Assembly (NCBI RefSeq): GCF_001618425.1 | Contig: NZ_BDCU01000062.1 | Span: 20,439-84,438 of the forward strand | Direction of reading: 5' to 3' | DNA: 64,000 nucleotides | Source of the DNA: Nocardia fusca NBRC 14340 | GTDB taxonomy: Bacteria; Actinomycetota; Actinomycetes; Mycobacteriales; Mycobacteriaceae | Shown: positions 53,344-62,868 of the stretch, piece after piece | Position numbering within the stretch: the stretch's first letter is position 1 | Layout: every line of letters starts with the position of its first letter | Position numbers and translations under genes: made by a program | The notes under the pieces: generated by a model | What the model saw: the letters and a program-made list of their open reading frames with translations, nothing else | Database searches by the model: none | Told to the model about the DNA's origin: nothing

Positions 53344-53556
53344 ATGCGCATCAGGTACTACCGCACAGGCCGGCACCGGCTGGGGGCGCCGGGGCGGGTG
53401 CACTGTCTCACCATTCCGGCCGTGGCGGCGTATCTGGCGAAGAACCGCCGCCCCTGGCACAGCCTTTTCACCATCGCGCCCCGCCACAGTCTCGCCGCTC
53501 ATCGCCCGCGTCCGTCGATCGTCTGGCCGCGCTGGGTCCCGGTCCCGGCAGGTTAG
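53344..53556 (+). CDS. Small basic hypothetical protein
   Basis: 70-residue, strongly basic protein with Arg, His and Trp throughout (MRIRYYRTGRHRLGAPGRVH, then AAYLAKNRRPWHSLFTIAPR). No family recognised and no signal peptide or membrane segment. Support comes from AAAGGAACGAGC just before ATG 53344 and a strong hairpin ten bases after the stop. The leader after the divergent coaE promoter is A+T-richer than average. It may be a nucleic-acid-binding or membrane-associated peptide; unproven. Confidence 0.55.
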   Translation: MRIRYYRTGRHRLGAPGRVHCLTIPAVAAYLAKNRRPWHSLFTIAPRHSLAAHRPRPSIVWPRWVPVPAG

Positions 53557-53565
53557 TCCCGACGG

Positions 53566-53603
53566 ACAACGGTGGCCCGGTCCTCGGACCGGGCCACTGT
53601 TGT
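53566..53603. terminator. Bidirectional terminator between the small gene and TetR
   Basis: ACAAC-G-GTGGCCCGGTCC pairs with GGACCGGGCCAC-T-GTTGT, with one G-T wobble and a very short tip loop. It lies between two convergent genes and is followed by T-rich TTGTATT on the plus strand. Confidence 0.8.
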
Positions 53604-53613
53604 ATTCCGGGCT

Positions 53614-54315
53614 CTAGAGCCCCAGACCGTCGATCAGCTCGTCCATCTCGGCCCGGAAGAGTTTGGCCGGGTCGGTAGTCTGCGGGAGTAGATGGCCGTA
53701 CACCTCGAGAGCGACGAGGCCGTGCATCCGGCCCCACATACGCAACGCGAAGGCCAGGCCCGCGGGCGGCAGGGCGGGGAATTCCGCTCGGATGTGCCCG
53801 GTGAGCTCCGGGCTGAAATCGGCCCACTCGAAGTGGGCTTCGGCCGCCCGGCCACGACGGTGGGGCCAGACAGCCGCGGCCAGGCCGACCAAGCCGGTGC
53901 AGGCCCGCAGCTCCGCTTCGGCGGCGGGGCCACCCGGCGGGGGCCGATAACCGGGGACCGGGTCCCCGTAGACGAGCCGGAACTCCGCGGGATGCTCCAC
54001 CGCCCAGCCACGCACCGCTTCACCCCACGCCACGATCCGGCCGCCCGGGTCGTCCGCGGGGATCGCGTCCCGTGCCGCCTCGACGCGATCGACCAGGGCC
54101 GTATAGACATCGGAGATCAAGGCGGAGATCAGATCGTCACGGGTCGCGAAGTAGCCGTAGACAGCGCCCGCCGTCATACCCATCTCCCGGGCGATCGCCC
54201 GCAAGGCGATCGCATCAGGGCCCCCCTCGGCGAGCAGTCGTAACGCAATCGCCTTGATCTCGCGGATGGTCTCCGCACGCAGCCGCTCCCGGCGGCTCAT
54301 CACTCCTTCGGCCAC
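53614..54315 (-). CDS. TetR-family regulator (TetR_C_13-like)
   Basis: 233-residue regulator. The DNA-binding domain is RAETIREIKAIALRLLAEGG, PDAIALRAIAREMGMTAGAV and YGYFATRDDLISALI, with recognition helix TAGAVYGYFA. The C-terminal domain (VYGDPVPGYRPPPGGPAAEA, GRMHGLVALEVYGH) is the type often found beside SDR or NmrA genes. GTG 54315 is chosen: TAGTCT ends seven bases upstream (leaderless); ATG 54300 is an alternative. It is divergent from the NAD(P)-binding protein at 54404, its probable target. Confidence 0.88.
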   Translation of the reverse strand: MAEGVMSRRERLRAETIREIKAIALRLLAEGGPDAIALRAIAREMGMTAGAVYGYFATRDDLISALISDVYTALVDRVEAARDAIPADDPGGRIVAWGEAVRGWAVEHPAEFRLVYGDPVPGYRPPPGGPAAEAELRACTGLVGLAAAVWPHRRGRAAEAHFEWADFSPELTGHIRAEFPALPPAGLAFALRMWGRMHGLVALEVYGHLLPQTTDPAKLFRAEMDELIDGLGL

Positions 54316-54403
54316 GGTTGACAGACTACAGCGTGCAGCTATTCTTCTCTGTGCAGTTTCTGAACGCCGTGTAGTAATTGCACGGCATAAACCAGGAGTG
54401 GGT

Positions 54404-55081
54404 ATGCATATCGGAGTTTTCGGCGCCACCGGCGTGATCGGCTCACGCGCTGTCGCCGAAGGCGTACGCCGCGGTCATCGGATACGGGCCTTCACCACCG
54501 ACGAATCCCGCTTCCCGCGGCCGCGCGGCGGCGTCGACTGGGAAGTGGCCGACTGGCGCGATGCGGACAGTATCGCCACCGCGATCGCCGGACTGGATGT
54601 GGTGATCAGTGCGGTCAACGCCGGACACGGAATCGAGGAAACGATCACGCGGGCCGACGATTTCGTCACGGGCGCGAAGGCCATGGTGGCTGCCCTGGCA
54701 CAGCATCCGGAAACGCGGGTACTCGTGGTCGGTGGCGCGGGCAGCCTCGAGATCGCCCCCGGCCGGCAACTCGTGGACGAGCCGGGATTCGCGGACAACC
54801 TTCCCACCGCACTCGGCGTACCACGCGAGTACCACCGGGTCGTCGCCGCCTTGCGAGACGCACTGAATATCTATCGCACGTCGAATCGCCTGTGGACCTA
54901 CCTCAGCCCGTCCTCGGGTCGCATCGACCCCGGTGAACGGACCGGCCGCTTCCGGATCGGCGGCGATCAACTGCTCGATACCGGCGGCCGCGATATCTCC
55001 GCCGAGGATGTCGCGGTGGCGCTACTGGACGAAGCACAGCTTCCGCGGTACATCCAGCGCAGATTCACCGTCGGGTACTGA
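54404..55081 (+). CDS. NAD(P)H-binding SDR/NmrA-like protein
   Basis: 225-residue atypical short-chain dehydrogenase. The nucleotide loop GVFGATGVIGSRAVAEGVRR is at the N-terminus, then DWRDADSIATAIAGLDVVIS, VLVVGGAGSLEIAPGRQLVD and a C-terminal DISAEDVAVALLDEAQLPRY. The group resembles BVR-B/NmrA-type reductases; the active-site YxxxK is not evident, so it may be a sensor or a flavin/quinone reductase. AGGAG lies six bases before ATG 54404. Expression is probably repressed by the divergent TetR. Confidence 0.87.
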   Translation: MHIGVFGATGVIGSRAVAEGVRRGHRIRAFTTDESRFPRPRGGVDWEVADWRDADSIATAIAGLDVVISAVNAGHGIEETITRADDFVTGAKAMVAALAQHPETRVLVVGGAGSLEIAPGRQLVDEPGFADNLPTALGVPREYHRVVAALRDALNIYRTSNRLWTYLSPSSGRIDPGERTGRFRIGGDQLLDTGGRDISAEDVAVALLDEAQLPRYIQRRFTVGY

Positions 55082-55082
55082 C

Positions 55083-55121
55083 ACAGAAGACCCCGGTCCG
55101 CGAGGGACCGGGGTCTTCTGT
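55083..55121. terminator. Strong bidirectional terminator between SDR and rpsA
   Basis: ACAGAAGACCCCGGTCC (55083-55099), five-base loop GCGAG, GGACCGGGGTCTTCTGT (55105-55121): a perfect 17-pair stem between convergent genes, followed by TTCGG. Confidence 0.95.
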
Positions 55122-55147
55122 TCGGCTATCGGCTACCGCTATCCGCC

Positions 55148-56614
55148 TCAGGCGTTACCGGACAGCTTCTCCCGCAGGGCCGCGAGCTGGGCGTCGCTGG
55201 CGAGCGAACCGCCGCCCGACTCCGGCTGGCTGGCGCTGGACTGCGCGCCGCTCTCGGAGGAGTAGTTCGACGAACCGCCGCCGCCCGCGGCCTCGGCCGC
55301 GGCGTCGGCCGCCATCTTCTCCATCTGCGCGGTGTGCATCTTGTGCCGGCGCTCCGCCTCGGCGTAGCGGCCTTCCCACTCTTCGCGCTGCTTGTCGAAG
55401 CCCTCGAGCCATTCGTTGGTCTCGGGATCGAAGCCCTCGGGGAAGATGTAGTTGCCCTGCTCGTCGTAGCTGTCGGCCATGCCGTACTTCGACGGATCGA
55501 ACTCGGGGCTGTAGTCCTCGTTGGCCTGCTTGAGGCTCAGCGAGATCCGGCGACGCTCCAGGTCGATGTCGATGACCTTGACCATCGCGTCGTCGCCCAC
55601 GACCACGACCTGGTCCGGGACCTCGACGTGGCGCTCGGCCAGTTCGGAGATGTGCACCAGGCCCTCGATGCCCTCTTCGACGCGCACGAACGCACCGAAC
55701 GGGACCAGCTTGGTGACCTTGCCGGGCACGATCTGGCCGATGGCGTGGGTGCGGGCGAACTGCCGCCACGGATCTTCCTGGGTGGCCTTCAGCGACAGCG
55801 AGACACGCTCGCGGTCCAGGTCGACGTCGAGAACCTCGACGGTGACCTCGTTGCCCACCTCGACCACCTCGGACGGGTGATCGATGTGCTTCCAGGAGAG
55901 CTCGGAGACGTGCACCAGACCGTCGACACCGCCGAGATCGACGAAGGCGCCGAAGTTGACGATGGAGGAGACCACACCCTTGCGGACCTGGCCCTTCTGC
56001 AGCTGGTGCAGGAATTCGCTACGCACCTCGGACTGGGTCTGCTCCAGCCAGGCGCGGCGGGACAGAACCACATTGTTGCGGTTCTTGTCCAGCTCGATGA
56101 TCTTGGCCTCGATCTCCTTGCCGACATACGGCTGCAGATCACGGACCCGGCGCATCTCGACCAGCGAGGCGGGCAGGAAGCCGCGCAGACCGATATCGAG
56201 GATCAGACCGCCCTTCACGACCTCGATCACGGTGCCGCGGACGGCCTCGTCCTTCTCCTTGAGCTCCTCGATCGTGCCCCAGGCGCGCTCGTACTGAGCC
56301 CGCTTCTTGGACAGGATCAGGCGACCCTCTTTGTCCTCCTTGGTGAGGACAAGAGCCTCCACCTCATCACCCACGGAAACGACCTCGTTCGGGTCGACGT
56401 CGTGTTTGATGGAGAGCTCGCGAGACGGAATGACGCCTTCGGTCTTGTAACCGATGTCGAGCAGGACCTCGTCGCGGTCGACTTTGACGATGGTTCCTTC
56501 GACGATATCGCCGTCGTTGAAGTACTTGATCGTGGCGTCGATGGCGGCGAGGAAGTCCTCGGCGGAGCCGATATCGTTGACGGCTACCTGCGGCGAGGTG
56601 ACGGTGGTGGGCAT
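55148..56614 (-). CDS. rpsA: 30S ribosomal protein S1
   Basis: 488-residue actinobacterial S1 with four S1/OB domains, at about 33-105, 120-187, 205-275 and 290-362: EGTIVKVDRDEVLLDIGYKT, RGTVIEVVKGGLILDIGLRG, KGVVSSIVNFGAFVDLGGVD and PGKVTKLVPFGAFVRVEEGI. The C-terminal region is less ordered, Gly/Ser-rich, and ends LASDAQLAALREKLSGNA as in mycobacteria. It bridges mRNA to the 30S subunit and is linked to trans-translation. ATG 56614 has GGAG upstream. In M. tuberculosis RpsA is a proposed pyrazinoic-acid target. Confidence 0.97.
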   Translation of the reverse strand: MPTTVTSPQVAVNDIGSAEDFLAAIDATIKYFNDGDIVEGTIVKVDRDEVLLDIGYKTEGVIPSRELSIKHDVDPNEVVSVGDEVEALVLTKEDKEGRLILSKKRAQYERAWGTIEELKEKDEAVRGTVIEVVKGGLILDIGLRGFLPASLVEMRRVRDLQPYVGKEIEAKIIELDKNRNNVVLSRRAWLEQTQSEVRSEFLHQLQKGQVRKGVVSSIVNFGAFVDLGGVDGLVHVSELSWKHIDHPSEVVEVGNEVTVEVLDVDLDRERVSLSLKATQEDPWRQFARTHAIGQIVPGKVTKLVPFGAFVRVEEGIEGLVHISELAERHVEVPDQVVVVGDDAMVKVIDIDLERRRISLSLKQANEDYSPEFDPSKYGMADSYDEQGNYIFPEGFDPETNEWLEGFDKQREEWEGRYAEAERRHKMHTAQMEKMAADAAAEAAGGGGSSNYSSESGAQSSASQPESGGGSLASDAQLAALREKLSGNA

Positions 56615-56781
56615 GTGGCGGTTTGCTCCGGACGGATTGTGATCGGTTGCGGACATTGAGACTTTCGGTACGCTGCGATACACCCAGCGGCTCCAGGTGT
56701 GATCACTTGCGCGTTCAGCGTACGCGACCCGGAACCGGGCGGGCAAACGACCCCCCGCAGCGGATCTATAGGCTTCGAATC

Positions 56782-57648
56782 GTGTCCGACGACCTCGTTC
56801 AAGATCGCCACGCTCAGGCCACCGAACTACTGGGCACCGCGGGTGCGGCACGCCTGCGGATCGGCTCGACCGAGAGCGAACGCGCGAACCGGCGCTGGTG
56901 GGACGCCGACGCCGGCCAGTATCACGATACGCACGGGGATTTTCTCGGTGCCGACAGCGTCGGCGGCGAATTCGTCTGGTGCCCGGAGGGCCTGCACGAA
57001 GGCGATATGCGGTTCCTCGGCGAGGTCACCGGCAAACGAATCCTCGAGGTCGGCTGCGGGTCGGCGCCGTGCGCCCGCTGGCTCGCCGGGCAGGGAGCCC
57101 ATCCGGTCGGACTCGATATCTCGCGGGGAATGCTGTCACGGGGGCTTGCCGCCATGGCACGGGGCGGACCGCGGGTGCCACTGGTGCAGGCGGGCGCCGA
57201 GGCCCTGCCGTTCGCGGACGAATCCTTCGACCTGGCCTGTTCGGCCTTCGGCGCGGTCCCCTTCGTCGCCGACTCCGCCCTGGTGATGCGGGAGGTCGCC
57301 CGGGTGCTGCGACCGGGCGGGCGCTGGGTGTTCGCGGTGAACCATCCGATGCGGTGGATCTTCCGCGACGATCCCGGCCCGGACGGTCTCGAAGCGGTGA
57401 TCCCCTATTTCGACCGCACCCCGTACACCGAGATCGACAGCGAGGGCCGGTGCACCTATGTCGAACACCATCGCACCATCGGTGACCGGGTCCGGGAAAT
57501 AGTCGGGGCCGGATTGGTACTCGACGATATCGTCGAACCGGATTGGCCGGAATGGCTGGACCGGGAATGGGGCCAGTGGAGCCCGCTGCGCGGGCAACTG
57601 TTCCCTGGGACGGCCATCTTCGTGAGCCATAAACCCGACCGGCCGTAA
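56782..57648 (+). CDS. Class I SAM-dependent methyltransferase
   Basis: 288-residue enzyme with a Rossmann methyltransferase fold. Motif I GKRILEVGCGSAPCARWLAG at about residue 92, motif II near VGLDISRGML, and the post-I region AEALPFADESFDLACSAFGA then REVARVLRPGGRWVFAVNHP. The substrate is not predictable; the C-terminal PYTEIDSEGRCTYVEHHRTI segment is shared with small-molecule methyltransferases. GTG 56782 has TAGGCT seven bases upstream and no Shine-Dalgarno (leaderless). It is divergent from rpsA, an arrangement common in mycobacteria and relatives. Confidence 0.9.
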   Translation: MSDDLVQDRHAQATELLGTAGAARLRIGSTESERANRRWWDADAGQYHDTHGDFLGADSVGGEFVWCPEGLHEGDMRFLGEVTGKRILEVGCGSAPCARWLAGQGAHPVGLDISRGMLSRGLAAMARGGPRVPLVQAGAEALPFADESFDLACSAFGAVPFVADSALVMREVARVLRPGGRWVFAVNHPMRWIFRDDPGPDGLEAVIPYFDRTPYTEIDSEGRCTYVEHHRTIGDRVREIVGAGLVLDDIVEPDWPEWLDREWGQWSPLRGQLFPGTAIFVSHKPDRP

Positions 57649-57742
57649 GGCCCGGCCGCGAGCGCTCCTCTCATCGCAGCATGAAGCGCGCCGCGGGTGC
57701 GGCCCGGCCGTGGGATACGTCGGCGGTGACGGACACAAGAAT

Positions 57743-57778
57743 CTCCCGGCTCGCCCGTGGGACGGGGTGAGCCGGGAG
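57743..57778. terminator. Terminator after methyltransferase/RHH genes
   Basis: CTCCCGGCTC (57743-57752) pairs with GAGCCGGGAG (57769-57778), with a few further G-C pairs inside. It sits between the convergent methyltransferase and the SPFH-RHH operon. Confidence 0.75.
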
Positions 57779-57788
57779 TCCGGTCCGA

Positions 57789-57962
57789 TCAGGATTCGTC
57801 GCCGCGCGACGGACGCGGAGAGCGCCCGGCCTGCTCCAGCGCACGCCGGAGGGCGAATTCGATCTGCGCGTTGACGCTGCGCAGATCGTCGGCCGCCCAT
57901 TTGGCGATCGCGTCGTGGACCGCGGGGTCGAGCCGGAGCAGGACCTTCTTGCGTTCGGCCAT
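57789..57962 (-). CDS. Small Arc/CopG-type ribbon-helix-helix protein
   Basis: 57-residue protein, not a typical-length gene but well supported: MAERKKVLLRLDPAVHDAIA then KWAADDLRSVNAQIEFALRR. The KKVLLRLDP strand followed by two helices with the SVNAQIE turn is the RHH (Arc family) DNA-binding pattern. Its ATG overlaps the SPFH stop by one base (TGATG). The C-terminal tail is Arg/Ser/Pro-rich. It probably binds the long dyad upstream of the operon and autorepresses it. Pairing with SPFH proteins recurs in actinobacteria. Confidence 0.87.
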   Translation of the reverse strand: MAERKKVLLRLDPAVHDAIAKWAADDLRSVNAQIEFALRRALEQAGRSPRPSRGDES

Positions 57963-58846
57963 CAGTTGTACAGCGATCCCGCATTGACCACCGGCTGCGT
58001 CGGCCGGTCACCACACAGCACCACCAGCAGGTTCGAGACCATGGTGGCCTTGCGTTCCTCGTCCAGTTCGACCATGCCCTCGGCGGCGAGCCGGTTCAGC
58101 GCCAGTCCGACCATGCCCACCGCTCCTTCGACGATCTGCGTGCGAGCGGCCACCACCTGCGCCGCCTGCTGACGGACCAGCATCGCCTGTGCGATCTCGG
58201 GCGCGTACGCGAGGTGGGTGATCCGCGCCTCGATCACCTCGATCCCGGCGGTCTCGGTGCGGTCGCGCAGTTCCACCGTGAGTTCCTCGGCGACCTCGGC
58301 GCCGTCACGCAGGCTGGTGCGGCCGGCGTCGTGGGCGTCGTAGGGGTGCGTGGTGGCCAGGTGCCGGACCGCGGCCTCGGACTGGGTTTCCACGTATTCC
58401 TCGTAGTCGTCCACGGCGAAGGCGGCCTTGAAACTGTCGACCACCTTGTAGACGACCACCGCCGCGATTTCCACCGGGTTGCCATCGGCGTCGTTGACCT
58501 TCAGTTTCTGGGTCTCGAAGTTACGGACCCGCAGCGAGATGCTGCGACGATCGGTCAGCGGCAGGACCGAGAAGAATCCGGGTTCGCTCACCGAGCCGAT
58601 ATAGCGGCCGAAGAACTGGACGACCTTGGCCTCGTTGGGGTTCACCACCGTCAGGCCGGTGATTCCGAGCAGCAGGATCACCGCCAGCACGCACGCGACG
58701 ATCGCCCCCGCCAGTCCCGCGGCGTTCTGGTGCTGTGCGAATGCCGCGAATCCCGCGATCGCCACCGCCGCCAGCGCGATGGTGAGCACCAGCCAGATCA
58801 ATAGCACGACGAACCCGTTGACCCGCGCGGCGTTCCGGAATGTCAT
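57962..58846 (-). CDS. SPFH/Band-7 membrane protein
   Basis: 294-residue protein. Two N-terminal transmembrane helices (VNGFVVLLIWLVLTIALAAV and LAGAIVACVLAVILLLGITG) are followed by the Band-7 domain: GLTVVNPNEAKVVQFFGRYI, RSISLRVRNFETQKLKVNDA, EIAAVVVYKVVDSFKAAFAV, and a coiled-coil-like C-terminal half (IEARITHLAYAPEIAQAMLV). Such proteins form membrane scaffolds for proteases or microdomains. ATG 58846 follows GGGAGGATGTC. The gene is followed directly by the RHH regulator; no NfeD partner is seen. Confidence 0.92.
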   Translation of the reverse strand: MTFRNAARVNGFVVLLIWLVLTIALAAVAIAGFAAFAQHQNAAGLAGAIVACVLAVILLLGITGLTVVNPNEAKVVQFFGRYIGSVSEPGFFSVLPLTDRRSISLRVRNFETQKLKVNDADGNPVEIAAVVVYKVVDSFKAAFAVDDYEEYVETQSEAAVRHLATTHPYDAHDAGRTSLRDGAEVAEELTVELRDRTETAGIEVIEARITHLAYAPEIAQAMLVRQQAAQVVAARTQIVEGAVGMVGLALNRLAAEGMVELDEERKATMVSNLLVVLCGDRPTQPVVNAGSLYN

Positions 58847-58858
58847 GACATCCTCCCT

Positions 58859-58884
58859 CTATCAAAGTGATATCACTAAGATAG
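58859..58884. promoter_or_regulatory. 26-bp near-palindrome upstream of the SPFH-RHH operon
   Basis: CTATC at 58859-58863 and GATAG at 58880-58884 flank a perfect 12-bp core AGTGATATCACT (58866-58877). Overall 22 of 26 positions are symmetric. It lies 13 bases upstream of the SPFH start and overlaps its Shine-Dalgarno leader and promoter, with a TATCTT -10-like segment inside. The A+T-rich dyad is the likely binding site of the operon's RHH protein; inferred. Confidence 0.7.
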
Positions 58885-58974
58885 CATGACGCTCACCGGA
58901 CCGGGTGCGCACGCTACGAATCACGAACCGCCCGGCCTCGCGGCCGGACCCCGCCGATTTGCGACCATGTGCGG

Positions 58975-60060
58975 ATGGAACGGACAGCACAGGGTGAGCG
59001 GCTACGCCTCGGCGTGATCGAGGGCGACGGGATCGGACCCGAGGTGGTGGGTTCGGCGCGGCGCGTGGTGGACGAGGCACTGTCCGCCGCCGGCGCGGCC
59101 GAGGCCGACTGGGTCCCGTTGCCGATGGGCCGCCGGGCCATCGACGAATTCGGCACCGCCCTCCCGGAAGCCACCCTGACCGGCCTGCTCGACACCGACG
59201 GCTGGATCCTCGGCCCGCACGACAATGCCTCCTATCCCCCGGAGCACCGCATCGCGCCGGGCGGTGCGATCCGGCGCCATTTCGGCCTGCACGCCAACAT
59301 CCGGCCCGTCAAGGCGTTTCCCGGTGTCGCGGCGGCCGCACCGGAGATCGACCTGGTGGTCGTCCGCGAGAACAGCGAGGGCTTCTACGCCGACCGGAAC
59401 ATGGCGGTCGGGTCCGGGGAGTTCTGTCCCACCCCGGATATCGCCCTGTCGGTCGGCCTGGTGACCCGGGCGGCGTCCGAACGGATCGCGCACGAGGCCT
59501 TCCGGCTGGCCAGGGCCCGGCGCGGACTGGTGACCATCGTGCACAAGGCGAATGTGCTGCCACTGACCATGGGATTGTTCCGCGACACCTGCTATGAGGT
59601 GGCACGCGAGTACCCCGATGTGACAGTGACGGACGAACACGTCGACGCGGTCGCCGCGCATCTGGTCCGTGCGCCCGGTGATTTCGATGTGCTGGTCACG
59701 GAGAACCTGTTCGGCGACATCCTGTCCGATCTGGCGGCCCAGCTCGGCGGATCACTGGGTACGGCCGCCTCCCTGAACTGTTCGGCCGACCGGGCGATGG
59801 CGCAGGCCGTCCACGGCGCCGCCCCCGAGCTGGCCGGGCACAACCGCGCCGATCCGGTGGCCCTGCACCTGTCCGCCGCCATGCTGCTGCGCTGGCTCGC
59901 CGACCGGCACGGCCGGCCGGTCCTCGCCGGAGCCGCGGAGCGGATCGAACACGCGGTCGCGGCGACCTTCGCGGCCGGTATCGCCACGGCCGATCTGGGT
60001 GGGCAGGCGTCGACCGGCGAATTCACCGAACAGGTCACCGCACGGGTCCACTTCCGGTAG
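58975..60060 (+). CDS. Isocitrate/isopropylmalate dehydrogenase-family enzyme
   Basis: 361-residue decarboxylating beta-hydroxyacid dehydrogenase. Family signatures: GVIEGDGIGPEVVGSARRVV, the substrate Arg region LHANIRPVKAFPG, VVRENSEGFYADRN, VHKANVLPLTMGLFRDTCYE, and TENLFGDILSDLAAQLGGSL. The last includes the conserved catalytic Asp residues. It resembles tartrate/3-isopropylmalate-type members more than classical leuB, and it is not in a leucine operon, so the substrate is undecided. ATG 58975 is taken as the start; GTG 58969 is open. Confidence 0.88.
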   Translation: MERTAQGERLRLGVIEGDGIGPEVVGSARRVVDEALSAAGAAEADWVPLPMGRRAIDEFGTALPEATLTGLLDTDGWILGPHDNASYPPEHRIAPGGAIRRHFGLHANIRPVKAFPGVAAAAPEIDLVVVRENSEGFYADRNMAVGSGEFCPTPDIALSVGLVTRAASERIAHEAFRLARARRGLVTIVHKANVLPLTMGLFRDTCYEVAREYPDVTVTDEHVDAVAAHLVRAPGDFDVLVTENLFGDILSDLAAQLGGSLGTAASLNCSADRAMAQAVHGAAPELAGHNRADPVALHLSAAMLLRWLADRHGRPVLAGAAERIEHAVAATFAAGIATADLGGQASTGEFTEQVTARVHFR

Positions 60061-60089
60061 GCGCGGACGCCACTCGGCCCGGACGGTGA

Positions 60090-60856
<767 letters not shown>

Positions 60857-60860
<4 letters not shown>

Positions 60861-61789
60861 TTCACCCGTACCTCTCGGCGCGCGTCGGCCAGCTCCTGGA
60901 GTTGTTTCGCGGTCAGTTGCCGGGATATGCCCCGCGAATAGTATTTCTCCAGGTAGTACTGGCCGACCATCAGCACGCTGGTGATCGCCAGATACCAGGT
61001 GGCGGTGACCAGCAGCAGCGGTATGGGCAGGAAGTTCACCCCGTAGATATCGCGGGCCCGGCCGAATAGATCGGTACTGAGCGGTATGGCGGTGACCAGC
61101 GCGGTGGTCTTCAGCATGCTGATGAGTTCGTTACCGGTCGGCGGGATGATCACCCGCATGGCCTGCGGCAGCACAGTCCGCCGCATCGTCTGCGACCAGG
61201 ACATACCGAGCGCGATGGACGCTTCACGCTGTCCTTCCCCGACCGAGTTGATCCCGGCCCGGACTATCTCGGCCATGTACGCCGCCTCGTTGAGTCCCAG
61301 CCCGATCACGGCGAACGCGAACCCGGCCTGCAAACTCTGCACATCGACCTCGAACAGGCGCGGACCGAAGGGTACGCCGAACGCGACGTTCTGGTACAGC
61401 GACGGGACCAGTCCCCAGAAGACAAGTTGCACGTACACCGGGGTCCCGCGGAACACCCACAGGTAGACCCAGGCGCTCGCCCGCAACACCGGGTTCGGCG
61501 ACAGCCGCATCACCGCCAGCGCGGTACCGAGTACGACGGCGATGATCATCGCCAGCACGGTGAGCTCCAGGGTGACCACCGCGCCCGCCGCAATCCGGGT
61601 GTCGCGGAGATACTGCCAGTACACATCCCAGCGGTACGCGGGATTGGTGGCCGCGCCGTAGACGAACAACCCGGCGAGCGCCAGGATCAGCGCGGCGGCC
61701 ACCCAGCGGCCGGGCCGCCGCAACGGCACCGCGGCGATGGGTTCGGGTTCGGCGGCCGCGCCGGCGGCCCCACTCGGATCGGCGGTCAT
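60857..61789 (-). CDS. ABC amino-acid transporter permease (HisMQ/GlnP type)
   Basis: 310-residue permease. An N-terminal cytoplasmic stretch and helix near residue 35 precede the core with VVTLELTVLAMIIAVVLGTA, VYLWVFRGTPVYVQLVFWGL, and the EAA loop VGEGQREASIALGMSWSQTM followed by RRTVLPQAMRVIIPPTGNEL. The protein probably serves as a homodimer. ATG 61789 overlaps the binding-protein stop (ATGA) and its stop overlaps the ATPase start. The frame continues upstream into the binding-protein gene but is not meaningful there. Confidence 0.92.
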
Positions 61790-62700
61790 CGCGTCGGCTC
61801 CCTCGCACCGTTGATCACGGAGGTGCGCAGCGCGCCCTCCTGGACACCCCAGTTCTCGGTGATCTGCCGGTACTGCCCGGTATCGATGAGGTGCTGCAAC
61901 GCGTCGCGCAGTACCGGCGCCAGCGGCGACCCTTTCGCGACGGCCCACCCGTAGGGCGCCGCGTCGAATATCGGACCGGCCGGCTCTATCTTGCCGTCGG
62001 TCTGTTCGATCGCGTACGCGGTGACCGGCGAATCCGCGGACATGGCATCGACCTGGCCGAGTACCAGCGCATTGGTCACCGCGCTCTGTTCGTCGAACGC
62101 GTCGATGATGATCGGATCCCGGCCCGCCGCGACACAGGCTTCGCTCTTGGCCGGGACTTCCTCGATATGTTCGACTGTCGTCGCCTGCACCGCGACTCGC
62201 TTACCGCAGGCGTTCGCGGGGTCGACGTGCCGGCCGGTGCGCTGCGCCCACTGCACGCCCGCGCTGAAATAGGTGACGAAATCGACCTGCTGCTCCCGTT
62301 CCACCGAATCGGTGATCGAGGACATGCCGATATCGTAGGTACCGGCCTGGACGGCGGGAATGATCTTCTCGAACGCCGATTCGGTGTAGCGGGCCCGCAC
62401 ACCGAGTACCGCGGTGACCGCGTCCATCAGATCCACATCGAAGCCGACGATCGCGCCGTGCCGGTCGCGGTACTCGTTCGGCTGATACGGCACATTGACC
62501 CCGACCACCACCTCCCCGGCGGCGGCGATATCGGCCGGCACCCGCGCGGCCAGCGCGTCCACCGCCTGCACCGCGACCTTGGGCGGGACCGGCCCGGTGT
62601 CCTCGACATTGGTCACGCACCCGGTCAGCAGCGCGATACCGGCCAGCCCGCACACTATGCGCCGCACCCGGGCACCGGATCGATCCACCACCGCCACCAC
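61786..62700 (-). CDS. Amino-acid-binding lipoprotein (SBP_bac_3)
   Basis: About 304 residues, exported and lipid-anchored: RRIVCGLAGIALLTGC with lipobox LTGC. The class-3 binding-protein pattern follows: GEVVVGVNVPYQPNEYRDRH, GAIVGFDVDLMDAVTAVLGV, RYTESAFEKIIPAVQAGTYD and GMSSITDSVEREQQVDFVTY. It delivers an amino acid to the permease and ATPase downstream. The start is uncertain: GTG 62700 is given, but GTG 62751 (22 residues before the signal peptide core) or GTG 62691 are possible; no clear Shine-Dalgarno. Confidence 0.88.
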   Translation of the reverse strand: MVAVVDRSGARVRRIVCGLAGIALLTGCVTNVEDTGPVPPKVAVQAVDALAARVPADIAAAGEVVVGVNVPYQPNEYRDRHGAIVGFDVDLMDAVTAVLGVRARYTESAFEKIIPAVQAGTYDIGMSSITDSVEREQQVDFVTYFSAGVQWAQRTGRHVDPANACGKRVAVQATTVEHIEEVPAKSEACVAAGRDPIIIDAFDEQSAVTNALVLGQVDAMSADSPVTAYAIEQTDGKIEPAGPIFDAAPYGWAVAKGSPLAPVLRDALQHLIDTGQYRQITENWGVQEGALRTSVINGAREPTR

Positions 62701-62868
62701 CTGCCGCTCGCGAAGAATGGCCCTCGGCCGCTCGTCGACCTTGTCAGGCACAGTAGGCGACCGCGGCCCGCGGCACACCCCGAGTAACCCAAGATTGATC
62801 TCCGGGCGCGGCGCCCGGCACAGCCACCGCCCGTGCTCCCGCGCCCGACCCGCTACCGTCTGCAGATC

